A DNA stretch of 64,000 nucleotides from Bacteroidales bacterium WCE2004 (GCA_900167895.1 FUZR01000003.1:297105-361104), one strand, 5' to 3'; positions 43,137 to 52,916 are shown, counted from the first letter of the stretch. The notes: generated from the letters alone by a model not told the origin. Numbers and translations: made by a program.

Positions 43137-43979
43137 ATGGAATCATCATTCAATCTAAAAGAGTATATAAGAATTTTGGGGCAGGAGTTGGTTTCCGAAT
43201 TTGAAAAAGCAGGAATAATGACGCATCCTGTTGCTGTAGGTGCTGGACGAGAAGCAAGTGCGAAACAGAAACTCAAACAGATACTTCCTGCCGGTGTCGG
43301 CGTAGGTAGTGGTTTTGTCATAGACAGCTTTGGCCATACCTCCCGTCAATGTGATATAATTCTTTACGAAGAAGATTTCGCATTACGTGTTTGTCCAAAT
43401 ATGGATGCTGAAAACACGTTCTATAATTGCGAAAGTGTGATTGCTGTAGGAGAAGTTAAGTCTATTGTTACGAGAAAGGAGTTAGAGGACTCTATAGAAA
43501 AGTTGTTGATAGTAAAAAGCCTACAGAGAAAAGATGATGGAAAGTCTTTGCGGAACTACCTGTCATCTCAAGCATTAATGGAGACTTTCGAAGAGTCTAG
43601 ACCATACGAGCCGAAGAATGATGCTAAGAAACAAATCTTTACTTTCTTGCTTTGTCAAAGGTTCAATATGACAACAGAAATGATCATCTCTGTCTTGAAA
43701 GAAAGATGTTCGGGTGACTGGCAGTATCCAAATCGGATGATTTCGACTGAAGGCGCTTATTACGGGTATTTACAACAAGGGAAACCTAATCAGATTTTAT
43801 GTGGAAGACAAGGTGCGACTTCTTTTTTTAATTTTGTTGATAATCCGCTGTCTTTCAATTATTTTATCTATGAGTTGCTTTCATTCATTTCGGCCGCAAA
43901 TACAGTTGTATTAGATTATCGTCCTTATCTCGGTGTAAAACTGGCATTCACGGATTTAAAGGAAATAGAGGCATTATGA
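43137..43979 (+). CDS. DUF6602-like protein, possible PD-(D/E)XK nuclease fold
   Basis: 280-aa AT-rich gene. The segment GAGREASAKQKLKQILPAGV, then GVGSGFVIDSFGHTSRQCDI, then IAVGEVKSIVTRKELE resembles DUF6602 proteins. D in QCDIILYE and E-x-K in VGEVKS are spaced as in PD-(D/E)XK nucleases, so I infer a nuclease-like core at about 40-130. The C-terminal half (about 170-280) is helical and unassigned, with a hydrophobic stretch YFIYELLSFISAANTV. It is probably functionally linked to the AlbA_2 gene upstream. Catalytic activity is not shown by the sequence. Confidence 0.65.
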   Translation: MESSFNLKEYIRILGQELVSEFEKAGIMTHPVAVGAGREASAKQKLKQILPAGVGVGSGFVIDSFGHTSRQCDIILYEEDFALRVCPNMDAENTFYNCESVIAVGEVKSIVTRKELEDSIEKLLIVKSLQRKDDGKSLRNYLSSQALMETFEESRPYEPKNDAKKQIFTFLLCQRFNMTTEMIISVLKERCSGDWQYPNRMISTEGAYYGYLQQGKPNQILCGRQGATSFFNFVDNPLSFNYFIYELLSFISAANTVVLDYRPYLGVKLAFTDLKEIEAL

Positions 43980-44187
43980 GTCTCATTTCCCGTCAAAACA
44001 TATTTATGGTAATTTTCTGGCTGTTAGTATATTTTGGGGAGAGCACCAATCACGTTCACACTTCTCCCGACAACCCGTAAGCAACCCTGCGCGTTCTCTG
44101 GGTTGAATCCACTTTGCGTTAGAGCATCTTCTGTGGATTCTTCAGAGTCAAAAATAGTTTTCAATCCGGCGCGCCCGGATACGAAAA

Positions 44188-44209
44188 TGCCGCACCAGTC
44201 GGTGCGGCA
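44188..44209 (-). terminator. Hairpin terminator downstream of tRNA-Ser
   Basis: TGCCGCACC / GGTGCGGCA with a 4-nt loop, followed on the minus strand by TTTTCG. It lies 23 bp beyond the tRNA 3' end. The short gap between it and the DUF6602-like gene (43980-44187) has an 8-bp inverted repeat GAATCCAC/GTGGATTC and no gene I can support. Confidence 0.65.
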
Positions 44210-44231
44210 TCTGCTTGCTGATTGCATTGCG

Positions 44232-44318
44232 CGGAGAGGACGAGATTCGAACTCGTGATACGGTTACCCGTATGCAGGTTTAGCAAACCTGTGGATTCAG
44301 CCACTCTCCCACCTCTCC
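44232..44318 (-). tRNA. tRNA-Ser (GCU anticodon)
   Basis: 87-nt class II tRNA read on the minus strand. Acceptor arms GGAGAGG/CCTCTCC, anticodon stem CAGGT/ACCTG around loop TTGCTAA (anticodon GCU), long variable arm ATACGGGTAACCGTAT, T arm CGAGTTCGAATCTCG and discriminator G. CCA is not encoded. Its 3' end faces the AT-rich island. Confidence 0.97.
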
Positions 44319-44428
44319 AATCTTACCCTTCAGAAGGTCTCCAAACTTGGAATTCTCCGTATTGGGACGACAAAGATACAATATTTTATTTGTTTTACAA
44401 TTTTTTATTTCGTTCAGGAAATAAGTTA

Positions 44429-44436
44429 TAACTTTG
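44429..44436 (+). promoter_or_regulatory. Bacteroidetes -7 promoter motif of the DUF6377 regulator
   Basis: TAACTTTG, exact match to TAnnTTTG, seven bases before the ATG at 44444. Confidence 0.75.
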
Positions 44437-44443
44437 TCTTGTT

Positions 44444-46069
44444 ATGCCACATAGATTTCCGGTCCGTATCTTCCTGCTGTTTGCCTGCGCGCTGATGCCG
44501 TCCTGCCGGGACGCTTCGTCGCCGTCGCGCCGCCTGGCGGAGCTGGACGGCTATGTGGCGTCCCGCCCCGTCTACGAGACGCGCAAGCGCGACCAGCTGG
44601 AGGGCATCCGCAAGCTGGCCGCCTCCACCAGCGGCTCCCGCCGCCTGTTCGACTACGGGATGTATGCCGCCGACGAGTATTTCTCCTACAGTTTCGACTC
44701 CACGCAGTTCTACCTCAAGCGCTGCCTCGACATCGCCACGCAGCTGCGCGACGTGGACCGCTACAACCGTGCGGCCATCCGCCTGGGCCACCTCTACGCC
44801 AAGGCCGGCCACTACATGGAGGCCTACAACCGCCTCTTCTCCCAGATCGACACGAACACCCTCTCCGATCCGCTCCGGATCGATTACCTGATGGCGCTCT
44901 ACGACTTCAGCCGCGACCTGGCGGGCAATTCCGGCATGGTGGAGCGGCCGCCGATCCAGGACCGCGACGTGTACCGGCAGCGCCTCTACGGCCTGCTGCC
45001 GAAAGACTCGGAGCAATGGCGCGTGCTGCGGATGGACGAACTGATGACGGCGGAGAAGCTGGACGCGGCCGACAGCCTGGCGCAGCTCCTGCTGGCCGGC
45101 ACGAAGCCGGAGGAGCACGCCTATGCGATCTACGCCTATGAGCGCTCGGTGATCGCCGAGATGCGCGGACGGGACGACGAGCGCCTGGACTGGCTGGTCA
45201 AGTCGGCCGAAAGCGACATCATCAACGCCGTCAAGGACTACGCTTCGCTCGCGGTCATCTCCCAGATCGTCCTTCCCACGGACGTGGAGCGCTCGTTCCG
45301 CTATCTGCGCATCGCGCAGGAAGATGCCATCGCCTACAACGCCAAGCTGCGCCCCTGGCAGATCTCCCAGTTCTTCATGGAGATCGAGGACGCCTATTCC
45401 GCGCGCCGCATCCGCGCCCAGCGCGCGACCCTCATCAGTTCCTTCCTGCTGGCGGCCCTGACGCTGCTGCTCCTGCTGCTGTCGTGGTTCCTGATCACGC
45501 GCTCGCGCTCGCTGTCGCGGATGCAGAAGGAGCTTGCGGAGCGCAACCTCCTGCTCGCCGCCGCCAACGGCTCGCTCGGCGAGCTCAACAAGGAGCTGTC
45601 CCGCACCGACCAGGTCAAGGAGAAATATATCGTGGACTTCCTGCGCCGCTTCTCGGACAATGTCAACTTCATCCAGAGCGAGGACAACCACGCCCGCAAC
45701 CTCCTCAAGCAGGGCAAGGCCGAGCAGCTCCTCAAGGAGCTTTCGCTCTCGACCCGTTCGGAGAAGAGCCTCAAGGAGTTCTACCGCACCTTCGACCAGA
45801 CTTTCCTGCAGGCCATCTGCCCCGACTTCGTGGACCGCTTCAATGCGCTGCTCCGCGAAGACGCGCGCTTCCATCCCAAGCCGGGCGCGCTGACCACGGA
45901 GCTGCGCATCTTCGCGCTGATCCGCCTCGGCGTCGACGACTCGCGCGAAATCGCCGAATTGCTCCACTATTCCCAGAGCACCATCTACAACTACAAGGTG
46001 TCCGTCAAGAATGCGGCGCTGGGCGACCGCGACCGCTTCGAGGAGGAGGTGAAAAAGATCGGGAAGTAG
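44444..46069 (+). CDS. DUF6377-type membrane-anchored HTH regulator
   Basis: 541-aa regulator of PUL-linked type. N-terminal lipoprotein-like signal (MPSCRD, C17). Residues 25-310 form a TPR-like helical periplasmic sensor region, one membrane helix spans about 325-350, a coiled coil follows (355-385), and the cytoplasmic C-terminus (about 440-541) carries a LuxR-like HTH (RLGVDDSREIAELLHYSQST then IYNYKVSVKN). The gene lies directly upstream of a SusC/SusD/GH16/GH3 locus in the same direction and is separated from it by a terminator, so it probably senses a released glucan and activates that locus. Confidence 0.85.
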   Translation: MPHRFPVRIFLLFACALMPSCRDASSPSRRLAELDGYVASRPVYETRKRDQLEGIRKLAASTSGSRRLFDYGMYAADEYFSYSFDSTQFYLKRCLDIATQLRDVDRYNRAAIRLGHLYAKAGHYMEAYNRLFSQIDTNTLSDPLRIDYLMALYDFSRDLAGNSGMVERPPIQDRDVYRQRLYGLLPKDSEQWRVLRMDELMTAEKLDAADSLAQLLLAGTKPEEHAYAIYAYERSVIAEMRGRDDERLDWLVKSAESDIINAVKDYASLAVISQIVLPTDVERSFRYLRIAQEDAIAYNAKLRPWQISQFFMEIEDAYSARRIRAQRATLISSFLLAALTLLLLLLSWFLITRSRSLSRMQKELAERNLLLAAANGSLGELNKELSRTDQVKEKYIVDFLRRFSDNVNFIQSEDNHARNLLKQGKAEQLLKELSLSTRSEKSLKEFYRTFDQTFLQAICPDFVDRFNALLREDARFHPKPGALTTELRIFALIRLGVDDSREIAELLHYSQSTIYNYKVSVKNAALGDRDRFEEEVKKIGK

Positions 46070-46120
46070 TACTTTCCGGTTTTCATTATCACTACATTTT
46101 TACACGTCCATCCAATCTAG

Positions 46121-46150
46121 AACCCGCTGATTGTCAGCGGGTTTGTTTTT
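46121..46150 (+). terminator. Rho-independent terminator after the DUF6377 gene
   Basis: 10-bp stem AACCCGCTGA / TCAGCGGGTT with loop TTG, followed by TGTTTTTT. It separates the regulator transcript from the downstream PUL operon. Confidence 0.9.
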
Positions 46151-46201
46151 TCAGTCCACTACTATTTCATTCTTGTCGGCGGAACGGGTTTTCAGACTCC
46201 A

Positions 46202-46209
46202 TATATTTG
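46202..46209 (+). promoter_or_regulatory. Bacteroidetes -7 promoter motif of the beta-glucan PUL
   Basis: TATATTTG, giving a leader of about 65 nt before the SusC ATG at 46277. Confidence 0.75.
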
Positions 46210-46276
46210 CCGCAGACAAGACGGCTACCAACCGTCCGACAAACAATAACCAACGTACCAACTCCAAAAAAAGCGT

Positions 46277-49200
46277 ATGAAAAAAATTCTTTCTTTGATC
46301 CTCTCGTTAGGATTGAGCCTGGTCGCCCTGGCCCAGAACGCCTCCGTGAGCGGAGTCGTCCTTGACACGGCCGGCCAGCCGATTGTCGGCGCTTTCGTGG
46401 TGGAGCGGGGGACGACCAACGGCACCATGACCGGCGAGGACGGAACATTCTCCTTCCGCGCGTCCGAAGGTGCGCAGCTGGAAATCACCTGCATCGGCTA
46501 TGAGAGCCAGCGCGTGACCGCGACGTCCGCCCGCGAACTCCGCATCGTCCTCGCGGACGACGCCGAGATGCTGGAAGAGACCGTGGTCATCGGCTACGGT
46601 GTCCAGAAGAAGAGCGTCGTGACCGCATCCATCTCCAAGGTGGACGGCGACGCCCTCAACACCGTCCGCGCTTCGACGGTCAACGACGCCCTCAAGGGCA
46701 AGGTGTCCGGCGTCCAGATCACGCAGGCCTCCGGCCAGCCCGGTTCCGGCTCGCAGATCAAGATCCGCGGCATCGGCACCGTCAACAATTCCGATCCGCT
46801 CTATATCGTGGACGGAATGCCCGTTGACGGCGGCATCGACTACCTGAACCCGACCGACATCGCTTCCGTCGAGATCCTCAAAGACGCGGCTTCCGCCGCC
46901 ATCTACGGCGCCCGTGCCGCCAACGGCGTCGTGCTCGTAACCACACGCAGCGGCAAGAAAGGCCAGGCCTCCATTTCCTACAACGGCAGCTACGGCTGGC
47001 AGAACCCCTGGCGCAAGAAGGAAGTCCTCAATGCCACCGAATACATGGTGATCATGAACGAGGGCCGCATCAACGACGGCGGCCAGCCGCTCTACACCGC
47101 GGCCGAGATCGCCGCCGCCGGCAAGGGCACCGACTGGCAGGACCAGACCTTCAACTACAACGCTCCCATCACGCAGCACCAGCTGTCCGTGAGCGGCGGC
47201 ACCGACAAGGCCACCTATTTCGTGTCCCTGGGCTATTTCAAGCAGGACGGCATCGTGGGCGGCAACTACGGCAAGTCCAACTTCGACCGTCTGTCGCTCC
47301 GCTCCAACAATACCTACGTCCCCTTCGAGACGGAGGACCGCAACTATCTCAACAAGCTCACCCTCACGGCGAACATCGCCTACTCCAACATCAATTCGAC
47401 GGGCATCACCACCAACTCCGAGTTCGGTTCGATCCTCGGTTCGGCCGTGGCGTTCAACCCGTCCATCCCTGTGTTTGCCTCCGAGGCCGAGGCGGCCCGC
47501 ATCCTGGCGGAGCACCCGACGGCCATCGTGGCCGCCGACGGCCGCGTCTACTCCCTGCCGCCGACCGGCTATCAGGAGCTGACCAACCCGGTCGCCAACT
47601 TGGACACCCCGTCCAACACCCTCTACAAGACCCACAAGTTCGTGGCCAACTTCGGCGCCGAACTGGACATCCTCCCGGGCCTCAAGTTCAAGAGCAGCTA
47701 CGGCGTGGACCTCGCCTTCTGGCGCAACCGCGGCTATGGTTTCGAGCAGTACAAAAGCTCGATGAACCAGACGCTGACCAGCTGGGTCAACATGGGCATG
47801 AACGAAGGCCTGCGCTGGCAGACCGAGAACTATTTCTCCTACAGCAAGCAGCTTGGCAAGCACTTCATCAGCGCCGTGCTCGGCCAGTCCGCGATGAGCT
47901 ACTCCTATGTGTACGTGTCCGGCACGGACTATCAGCTCAAGGAGACCAACCCCGCGATGGCCTATCCTGATTCGGCCATCGGCTCCACCGACGACGAGCG
48001 CACCAGCGGCGGCACCGGCGGCTTCGACGCGCAGCGTCTGGCCTCCTACTTCTTCCGCTTCGACTACAACTACGACGAGCGCTACATGGTCGAGTTCACG
48101 ATCCGCCGCGACGGATCCTCCCGCTTCGGCCCCGGCCACAAGTGGGCCACCTTCCCGGCCGCTTCCCTCGGCTGGAACCTTTCCAACGAGCCGTGGTTCA
48201 AGGACAATCGTCCGGGCTGGATCGACCAGCTCAAGCTCCGCGCCAGCTGGGGCAAGAACGGTAATGAGAACATCGGCAACTTCCGCTACGCGTCCCTGAT
48301 GGATACGGGCCAGGAGTACTACTTCGGCAACGAAGGCGACTACGGCACGATGCAGCCGGGCTCCTCGCCGGCCGCCCTCGCCAACCCGGCCATCCGCTGG
48401 GAAGAGTCCGAGCAGGTCGACCTGGGCTTCGACGCCCGCCTGCTGGGTGACCGCCTGACCTTCGGCTTTGACTTCTACAACAAGAAGACCAACGGCATGC
48501 TGATGAACAAGCCGATTCCCGCCTACGTGGGCCAGGGCGCGCCGATGTCCAACCTGGGCGACATGCGCAACTGGGGCTATGAGTTCGAGCTCGGCTGGCA
48601 GCAGCAGGCCGGCGACTTCCACTACTCCGTCAGCGCCAACGCGTCCCTGCTCCGCAACCGCCTGATCAACCTGGGCAACGAGTCCGGCGAGGCGGTCTAC
48701 CAGAGCAACGGCGCCTCCGGCGTGGGCGACTACGTCAAAGGCTCCAACGGCGAGGTCTGGCCGTACTTCTACGGCATGAAGACCGACGGACTGTTCCAGA
48801 ACTGGGACGAGGTCTACGCCTACAAGGACAAGGACGGCCATCTGATGCAGCCCAACGCCCAGCCGGGCGACGTCCGCTTCGTGGACTACAACGGCGACGG
48901 CTATGTCAACGACGACGACCGCACCAAGATCGGCAAGGGTATGCCGGACTGGACCTTCGGTGTCACCTTCGCCGCCGACTGGAAAGGCTTCGACGCCTCC
49001 CTGTTCTTCCAGGGCAGCCTCGGCAACCAGGTCTTCGACTACTCCATGCGCGGCGACATCCCCGCGATGAACCGCCCGGCCTGGATCCTCGACCGCTGGA
49101 TCGGTGAAGGCACGTCCAACCGCATCCCGCGCCTGACCAACGCCAACCCCAACCAGAACTGGCGCTCTTCCGACCTCTGGGTCAAGGACGGCTCCTTCCT

Positions 49201-49429
49201 GCGCCTCAAGACCGCGCAGATCGGCTACACGCTGCCCGAGAAACTCCTCCGCAGCGTCTCCGTCAAGAGCGTCCGCGTCTACGTGGCCGGCGAGAACCTC
49301 CTCACCTTCACCAAGTACGACGGCTTCGACCCGGAAATGGCCTCCGACGGCTACACGACCATCGGCGTGGACCGCGGCATCTACCCGCAGGCCCGGACCA
49401 TCACCGTGGGTGCTTCCATCAACTTCTAA
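46277..49429 (+). CDS. SusC/RagA TonB-dependent outer-membrane transporter (beta-glucan PUL)
   Basis: 1050-aa TonB-dependent receptor. Signal peptide 1-20 (ALAQN). Carboxypeptidase-regulatory-like domain about 22-100 (GVVLDTAGQPIVGAFVVERG). TonB-box/plug region from about 105 (ETVVIGYGVQKKSVVTASIS), SusC signature KDAASAAIYGARAANGVVLV near 195, then the barrel ending in F (GASINF). Complete and of normal length. First gene of a SusC-SusD-binding protein-GH16-GH3 operon. Glucan specificity is inferred from the linked enzymes. Confidence 0.95.
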   Translation: MKKILSLILSLGLSLVALAQNASVSGVVLDTAGQPIVGAFVVERGTTNGTMTGEDGTFSFRASEGAQLEITCIGYESQRVTATSARELRIVLADDAEMLEETVVIGYGVQKKSVVTASISKVDGDALNTVRASTVNDALKGKVSGVQITQASGQPGSGSQIKIRGIGTVNNSDPLYIVDGMPVDGGIDYLNPTDIASVEILKDAASAAIYGARAANGVVLVTTRSGKKGQASISYNGSYGWQNPWRKKEVLNATEYMVIMNEGRINDGGQPLYTAAEIAAAGKGTDWQDQTFNYNAPITQHQLSVSGGTDKATYFVSLGYFKQDGIVGGNYGKSNFDRLSLRSNNTYVPFETEDRNYLNKLTLTANIAYSNINSTGITTNSEFGSILGSAVAFNPSIPVFASEAEAARILAEHPTAIVAADGRVYSLPPTGYQELTNPVANLDTPSNTLYKTHKFVANFGAELDILPGLKFKSSYGVDLAFWRNRGYGFEQYKSSMNQTLTSWVNMGMNEGLRWQTENYFSYSKQLGKHFISAVLGQSAMSYSYVYVSGTDYQLKETNPAMAYPDSAIGSTDDERTSGGTGGFDAQRLASYFFRFDYNYDERYMVEFTIRRDGSSRFGPGHKWATFPAASLGWNLSNEPWFKDNRPGWIDQLKLRASWGKNGNENIGNFRYASLMDTGQEYYFGNEGDYGTMQPGSSPAALANPAIRWEESEQVDLGFDARLLGDRLTFGFDFYNKKTNGMLMNKPIPAYVGQGAPMSNLGDMRNWGYEFELGWQQQAGDFHYSVSANASLLRNRLINLGNESGEAVYQSNGASGVGDYVKGSNGEVWPYFYGMKTDGLFQNWDEVYAYKDKDGHLMQPNAQPGDVRFVDYNGDGYVNDDDRTKIGKGMPDWTFGVTFAADWKGFDASLFFQGSLGNQVFDYSMRGDIPAMNRPAWILDRWIGEGTSNRIPRLTNANPNQNWRSSDLWVKDGSFLRLKTAQIGYTLPEKLLRSVSVKSVRVYVAGENLLTFTKYDGFDPEMASDGYTTIGVDRGIYPQARTITVGASINF

Positions 49430-49450
49430 TCCTTTAATGCACACAAGAAT

Positions 49451-51001
49451 ATGAAACTCCATAGAATCATTGCAGCCGTCGTTGCGGGGCTGGTCCTGAC
49501 CAGCTGTGGGGATGAATTCCTCACCTCCCACGCGACCCATCAGGGAGAGGCAGGAGCGGAAGCGACCGAAGGCGCCATCCTGTCCTATCTGACCGCGGCC
49601 TACCAGCCGCTGCTGATGGACTCCTACGCTGACTACAATTACAACCATATCCTGCTGCTCTCCGACCTCCGCTCCGACGACATCTACAAGGGCGGCGGCG
49701 ACGCTGGCGACCAGTCCTGGATGTACCACCTGTCCCTGTTCCAGATCCCTGCCTCCGAGAGTCCGACCGGCATCTGGAGCCTCTACTACACGGCCATCGC
49801 CCGCGCCAACAACACGGTCCTGGCCATCGACAACGCCGTCGGCTTCGACTCCGACGCGGCCAAGGCCCGCCTGGCCGGCTACCGCGCCGAGGCGCTCTTC
49901 CTGCGCGCCTACTACCTGCACCACCTGTGGAAGCTCTACGGCAACATCCCCTTCTTCACCGAGCCGCTGGACGACCCGTTCATGGCTCCGCAGAAGAGCG
50001 CCGACGAGATCTATGACTGCATCATGGCCGACATCGCCGACGCCGAGACCGCGGCCGCCCAGGCGGGCGCCGAGTTCCCGCTCTGCACCAACGGCGGCGC
50101 CAAGCAGGCGCGCGTCAACCTGGCCGCGCTCTACATGCTGAAGGCCCGCGTGGTGATGTACCAGCAGGACCAGGCCCGCTACGACGAAGTGGCCGCTGAC
50201 ATGGCGGAGATCATCAACGCCGGCAGCTACAGCCTGGTGGACTTCGACAGCCTGTGGACCGGCGCCGACGAGAACGACTTCACCGCAGAGTCCATCTTCG
50301 AGACCAACCAGATCTCCGACGGCAAGCGCGACTGGGGCAGCGCCTGGGTCGGCTGCGGCACCAACCTCCCCGCCTACATCTCCCCGAACGAGCTCAGCGA
50401 TCCCGTCTTCTGCGGCGGCTGGGGCTTCGGTCCCGTGCGCCAGAGCACCTGGGACATGTATGAAGACGGCGACATCCGCCGCGAGGGTTCCATCAACAAG
50501 TTCGCGGCAGGCACCTACGGCGCCCGTTTCCAGGACACCGGCCTCTTCCAGAAGAAGTATGCCGCCCGCACCGCCCTGCGTTCGCCGATCGGTACCGTGG
50601 ACCTCAATTATCCCAACAACCTGATCATCTTCCGCTACGCCGAGACCCTGCTCAACTATGCTGAGCTGGTGGGTTGCCAGGGCGCCGCGGCGGCCGGCGG
50701 GCTCACTCCGCAGGAGTGCCTGGACGCCGTCCGCACCCGCGCCGGCCTGGGCTCCGTCCCCGTGAGCCTGGAGAGCGTCAAGGCCGAGCGCCACAAGGAA
50801 TTCGTGGGCGAGGGCATGCGCTTCTGGGACCTCATTCGCTGGGGTGACGCCGCTTCTGTGCTGACCGAGAACGACGAGGCGCACCAGAGCGTCCGTACCT
50901 TCAACCCGGCCAAGGACAAGTACCTCCCGATCCCGCAGAGCGAGATGAGCCGCACCGCCGGCACCGGCGAGTTCGAGCTCCACCAGAACAATGGTTATTA
51001 A
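49451..51001 (+). CDS. SusD/RagB-family outer-membrane lipoprotein (beta-glucan PUL)
   Basis: 516-aa lipoprotein (VLTSCGDEF, C18). Helical TPR-like segments (RAEALFLRAYYLHHLWKLYG then NIPFF near 155-180) and a RagB C-terminus (ERHKEFVGEGMRFWDLIRWG, then YLPIPQSEM). It follows SusC by 21 bp and should cap it. Normal length and no unusual features. Confidence 0.95.
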   Translation: MKLHRIIAAVVAGLVLTSCGDEFLTSHATHQGEAGAEATEGAILSYLTAAYQPLLMDSYADYNYNHILLLSDLRSDDIYKGGGDAGDQSWMYHLSLFQIPASESPTGIWSLYYTAIARANNTVLAIDNAVGFDSDAAKARLAGYRAEALFLRAYYLHHLWKLYGNIPFFTEPLDDPFMAPQKSADEIYDCIMADIADAETAAAQAGAEFPLCTNGGAKQARVNLAALYMLKARVVMYQQDQARYDEVAADMAEIINAGSYSLVDFDSLWTGADENDFTAESIFETNQISDGKRDWGSAWVGCGTNLPAYISPNELSDPVFCGGWGFGPVRQSTWDMYEDGDIRREGSINKFAAGTYGARFQDTGLFQKKYAARTALRSPIGTVDLNYPNNLIIFRYAETLLNYAELVGCQGAAAAGGLTPQECLDAVRTRAGLGSVPVSLESVKAERHKEFVGEGMRFWDLIRWGDAASVLTENDEAHQSVRTFNPAKDKYLPIPQSEMSRTAGTGEFELHQNNGY

Positions 51002-51020
51002 TGGATAAAAGCATCTGATT

Positions 51021-52916
51021 ATGAAGAAGATATTCAATCTCATCCTCCTGGCCGGGACGGCGGCGACCCTGCTGTTCTCCTGCCGCCCGATGGACCTTGA
51101 CGTCCATCAGCTGGGCGCGGCTCCTTCCGAGGATCAGCTCTCCTTCTCCTGCGCACCGTCCGCCGACACCCCCAACATCCTCGAGCTCACCAACACCTCT
51201 TCGGTGAAGGGTGTCGCCCTCTGGGACCTCGGCAACGGCGCGACCGCCAAGGGTGACAAGGTCTCCGCGACCTATCCCTTCAAGGGAGAATACACCGTGA
51301 CGATGTCTCTCTACACGACCGGCGGCTTCGCCACCGTTTCCCAGGTGGTCACCGTCGACAGCGACGACTATGGCCTGCTGGACACCCCGGGCTTCAACGC
51401 CCTGACCGGCGGCGCCGATGCCGCCGAAGGCAAGACCTGGGTCTTCGCCCGCTACACCGAGGGCCACTTCGGCGTGGGCGACGTCAACGCCGCGCCCGAG
51501 GCCAACGGCCCGGCGTGGTGGAAGTGCCCCGCCAACGGCAAGGACGGCAGCTCGCTCTATGACAACAAATACACCTTCATCCAGAAAGGCACCCGCCTCA
51601 TCTGGGAGAACAAAGGCTATATCTACACCAACGAGAACGGCATGAACCACCTCGGCGTCCAGGGTACGCCCAACGCCGCCGTCGGCGACTTCGACGTGCC
51701 GTACACCCCGGCCGAAGGCCTGACCTTCAACCTCGACGAGGCGGCCGGCGTGCTGACCCTCGGCGGCGACGCCTTCCTGGGCTTCTACACCGGCGTGAGC
51801 GAATACAACATCATCACGCTCGACGAGCACATGCTCTATGTCTGGTGCCGCAGCGCGGCCGAACCCGGCAACGCCTGGTACTTCATCTTCGTCCCGGAAG
51901 ACGAGCTCGTGGAGCCGCAGCCGGCCCCGATCGAGCCGAAACCGGAGTCCGAACCGGCCTGGTTCCGTCCCAACGCCCCGACCAACCTGCTCGGCATGAG
52001 CCTGGACTACGAAAGCTGGTTCAGCGGCGCCGACTGGGCCGGCGGCCTGGAGGCCGGCATCGCCGTCAAGAACGACATCGTGATCACCGTCCCCGAGGGC
52101 ATCGGCGGCGGCGAGTGGATGGGCCAGTTCAAGATCCATACGAAGATCCCTGCCGGCGCCCGCGAGCGCTTCGACTTCAGCTGCAACATCGCCTCCACGC
52201 AGGCCGGCACGGCCACCGTCAAGATGACGGCCGCCGACGACCCTGCCGACGATTCCTTCTTCTATGAGGGCAACATCGCCGTCCCGGCAGGCGGCGGCGT
52301 GACCTTCGAGCAGGCGGACAAGATGCTGTTCGACGCCACCGAGAGCGTCCTGCTGGTCTTCGACTTCGGCCGCTTCCCGGCCGGGTCCGTGATCACCATC
52401 TCCGACCTCTGCCTGCAGAAGCACATCCCCCTCAGCGAGAAGCCCGAGGTGGTGAACTTCTGGCCGGCGGCCACCGTGACCGCTTCCCAGTGGTTCAGCG
52501 GTGCCGACTGGTCCGGCGGCCTGACGGCCGACTACCAGATGCTGGAGGGCAACGGCTTCGAGCTGACGGTCCCCGAAGGCACCGGCGGCAGCGAGTGGAT
52601 GGGCCAGTTCGCCCTGCACTCCGACATCCAGGCCCTGAACGCCCACCGCTATGAGTTCTCCGCCCGGATCGCTTCGACCGCGGCCGGCACCATCACCGTC
52701 AAGATCTCCAACGATCCCGAGGAGGAGGACGCGCACCTGCTCAACTACGACAACGCCGTCGGCATCGTCGAGGGCGCAGTGACCTACCGGCTCAAGGACA
52801 TCTATCCGAAGCCGCTGGATGCGGATGCTGTCCAGCTGATCTTCGACTTCGGTCGCATCCCGGCCGGTACGAAGATCACGGTTACGGACATCGTTTTCCA
52901 GGAATATATTGATTAG
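51021..52916 (+). CDS. Surface glycan-binding lipoprotein with PKD-like and two repeated C-terminal modules
   Basis: 631-aa lipoprotein (LLFSCRPMD, C21) in the SusE position. Residues about 35-115 look like a PKD/Ig-like domain (NTSSVKGVALWDLGNGA, YPFKGEYTVTMSLYTTGG). Residues 130-300 form an unassigned domain with many aromatic residues. Two homologous modules of about 140 aa follow (about 325-475 and 485-631), each with WFSGADW.GGL, then VPEG.GG.EWMGQF, then FDFGR.PAG. A Pro/Glu linker lies near 300-315. It probably binds beta-glucan at the cell surface. Confidence 0.8.
   Translation: MKKIFNLILLAGTAATLLFSCRPMDLDVHQLGAAPSEDQLSFSCAPSADTPNILELTNTSSVKGVALWDLGNGATAKGDKVSATYPFKGEYTVTMSLYTTGGFATVSQVVTVDSDDYGLLDTPGFNALTGGADAAEGKTWVFARYTEGHFGVGDVNAAPEANGPAWWKCPANGKDGSSLYDNKYTFIQKGTRLIWENKGYIYTNENGMNHLGVQGTPNAAVGDFDVPYTPAEGLTFNLDEAAGVLTLGGDAFLGFYTGVSEYNIITLDEHMLYVWCRSAAEPGNAWYFIFVPEDELVEPQPAPIEPKPESEPAWFRPNAPTNLLGMSLDYESWFSGADWAGGLEAGIAVKNDIVITVPEGIGGGEWMGQFKIHTKIPAGARERFDFSCNIASTQAGTATVKMTAADDPADDSFFYEGNIAVPAGGGVTFEQADKMLFDATESVLLVFDFGRFPAGSVITISDLCLQKHIPLSEKPEVVNFWPAATVTASQWFSGADWSGGLTADYQMLEGNGFELTVPEGTGGSEWMGQFALHSDIQALNAHRYEFSARIASTAAGTITVKISNDPEEEDAHLLNYDNAVGIVEGAVTYRLKDIYPKPLDADAVQLIFDFGRIPAGTKITVTDIVFQEYID

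Noticed and set aside
44024..44258. Short frames on both strands between the island and tRNA-Ser
   Set aside because: They overlap the tRNA or its terminator hairpin and show no recognisable family. A degraded remnant cannot be excluded.
46307..51043. Very long open frame antisense to the second SusC/SusD genes
   Set aside because: It mirrors codon structure of clear SusC/SusD genes in GC-rich DNA. The translation is low-complexity Val/Ala/Gly/His-rich with no domain.
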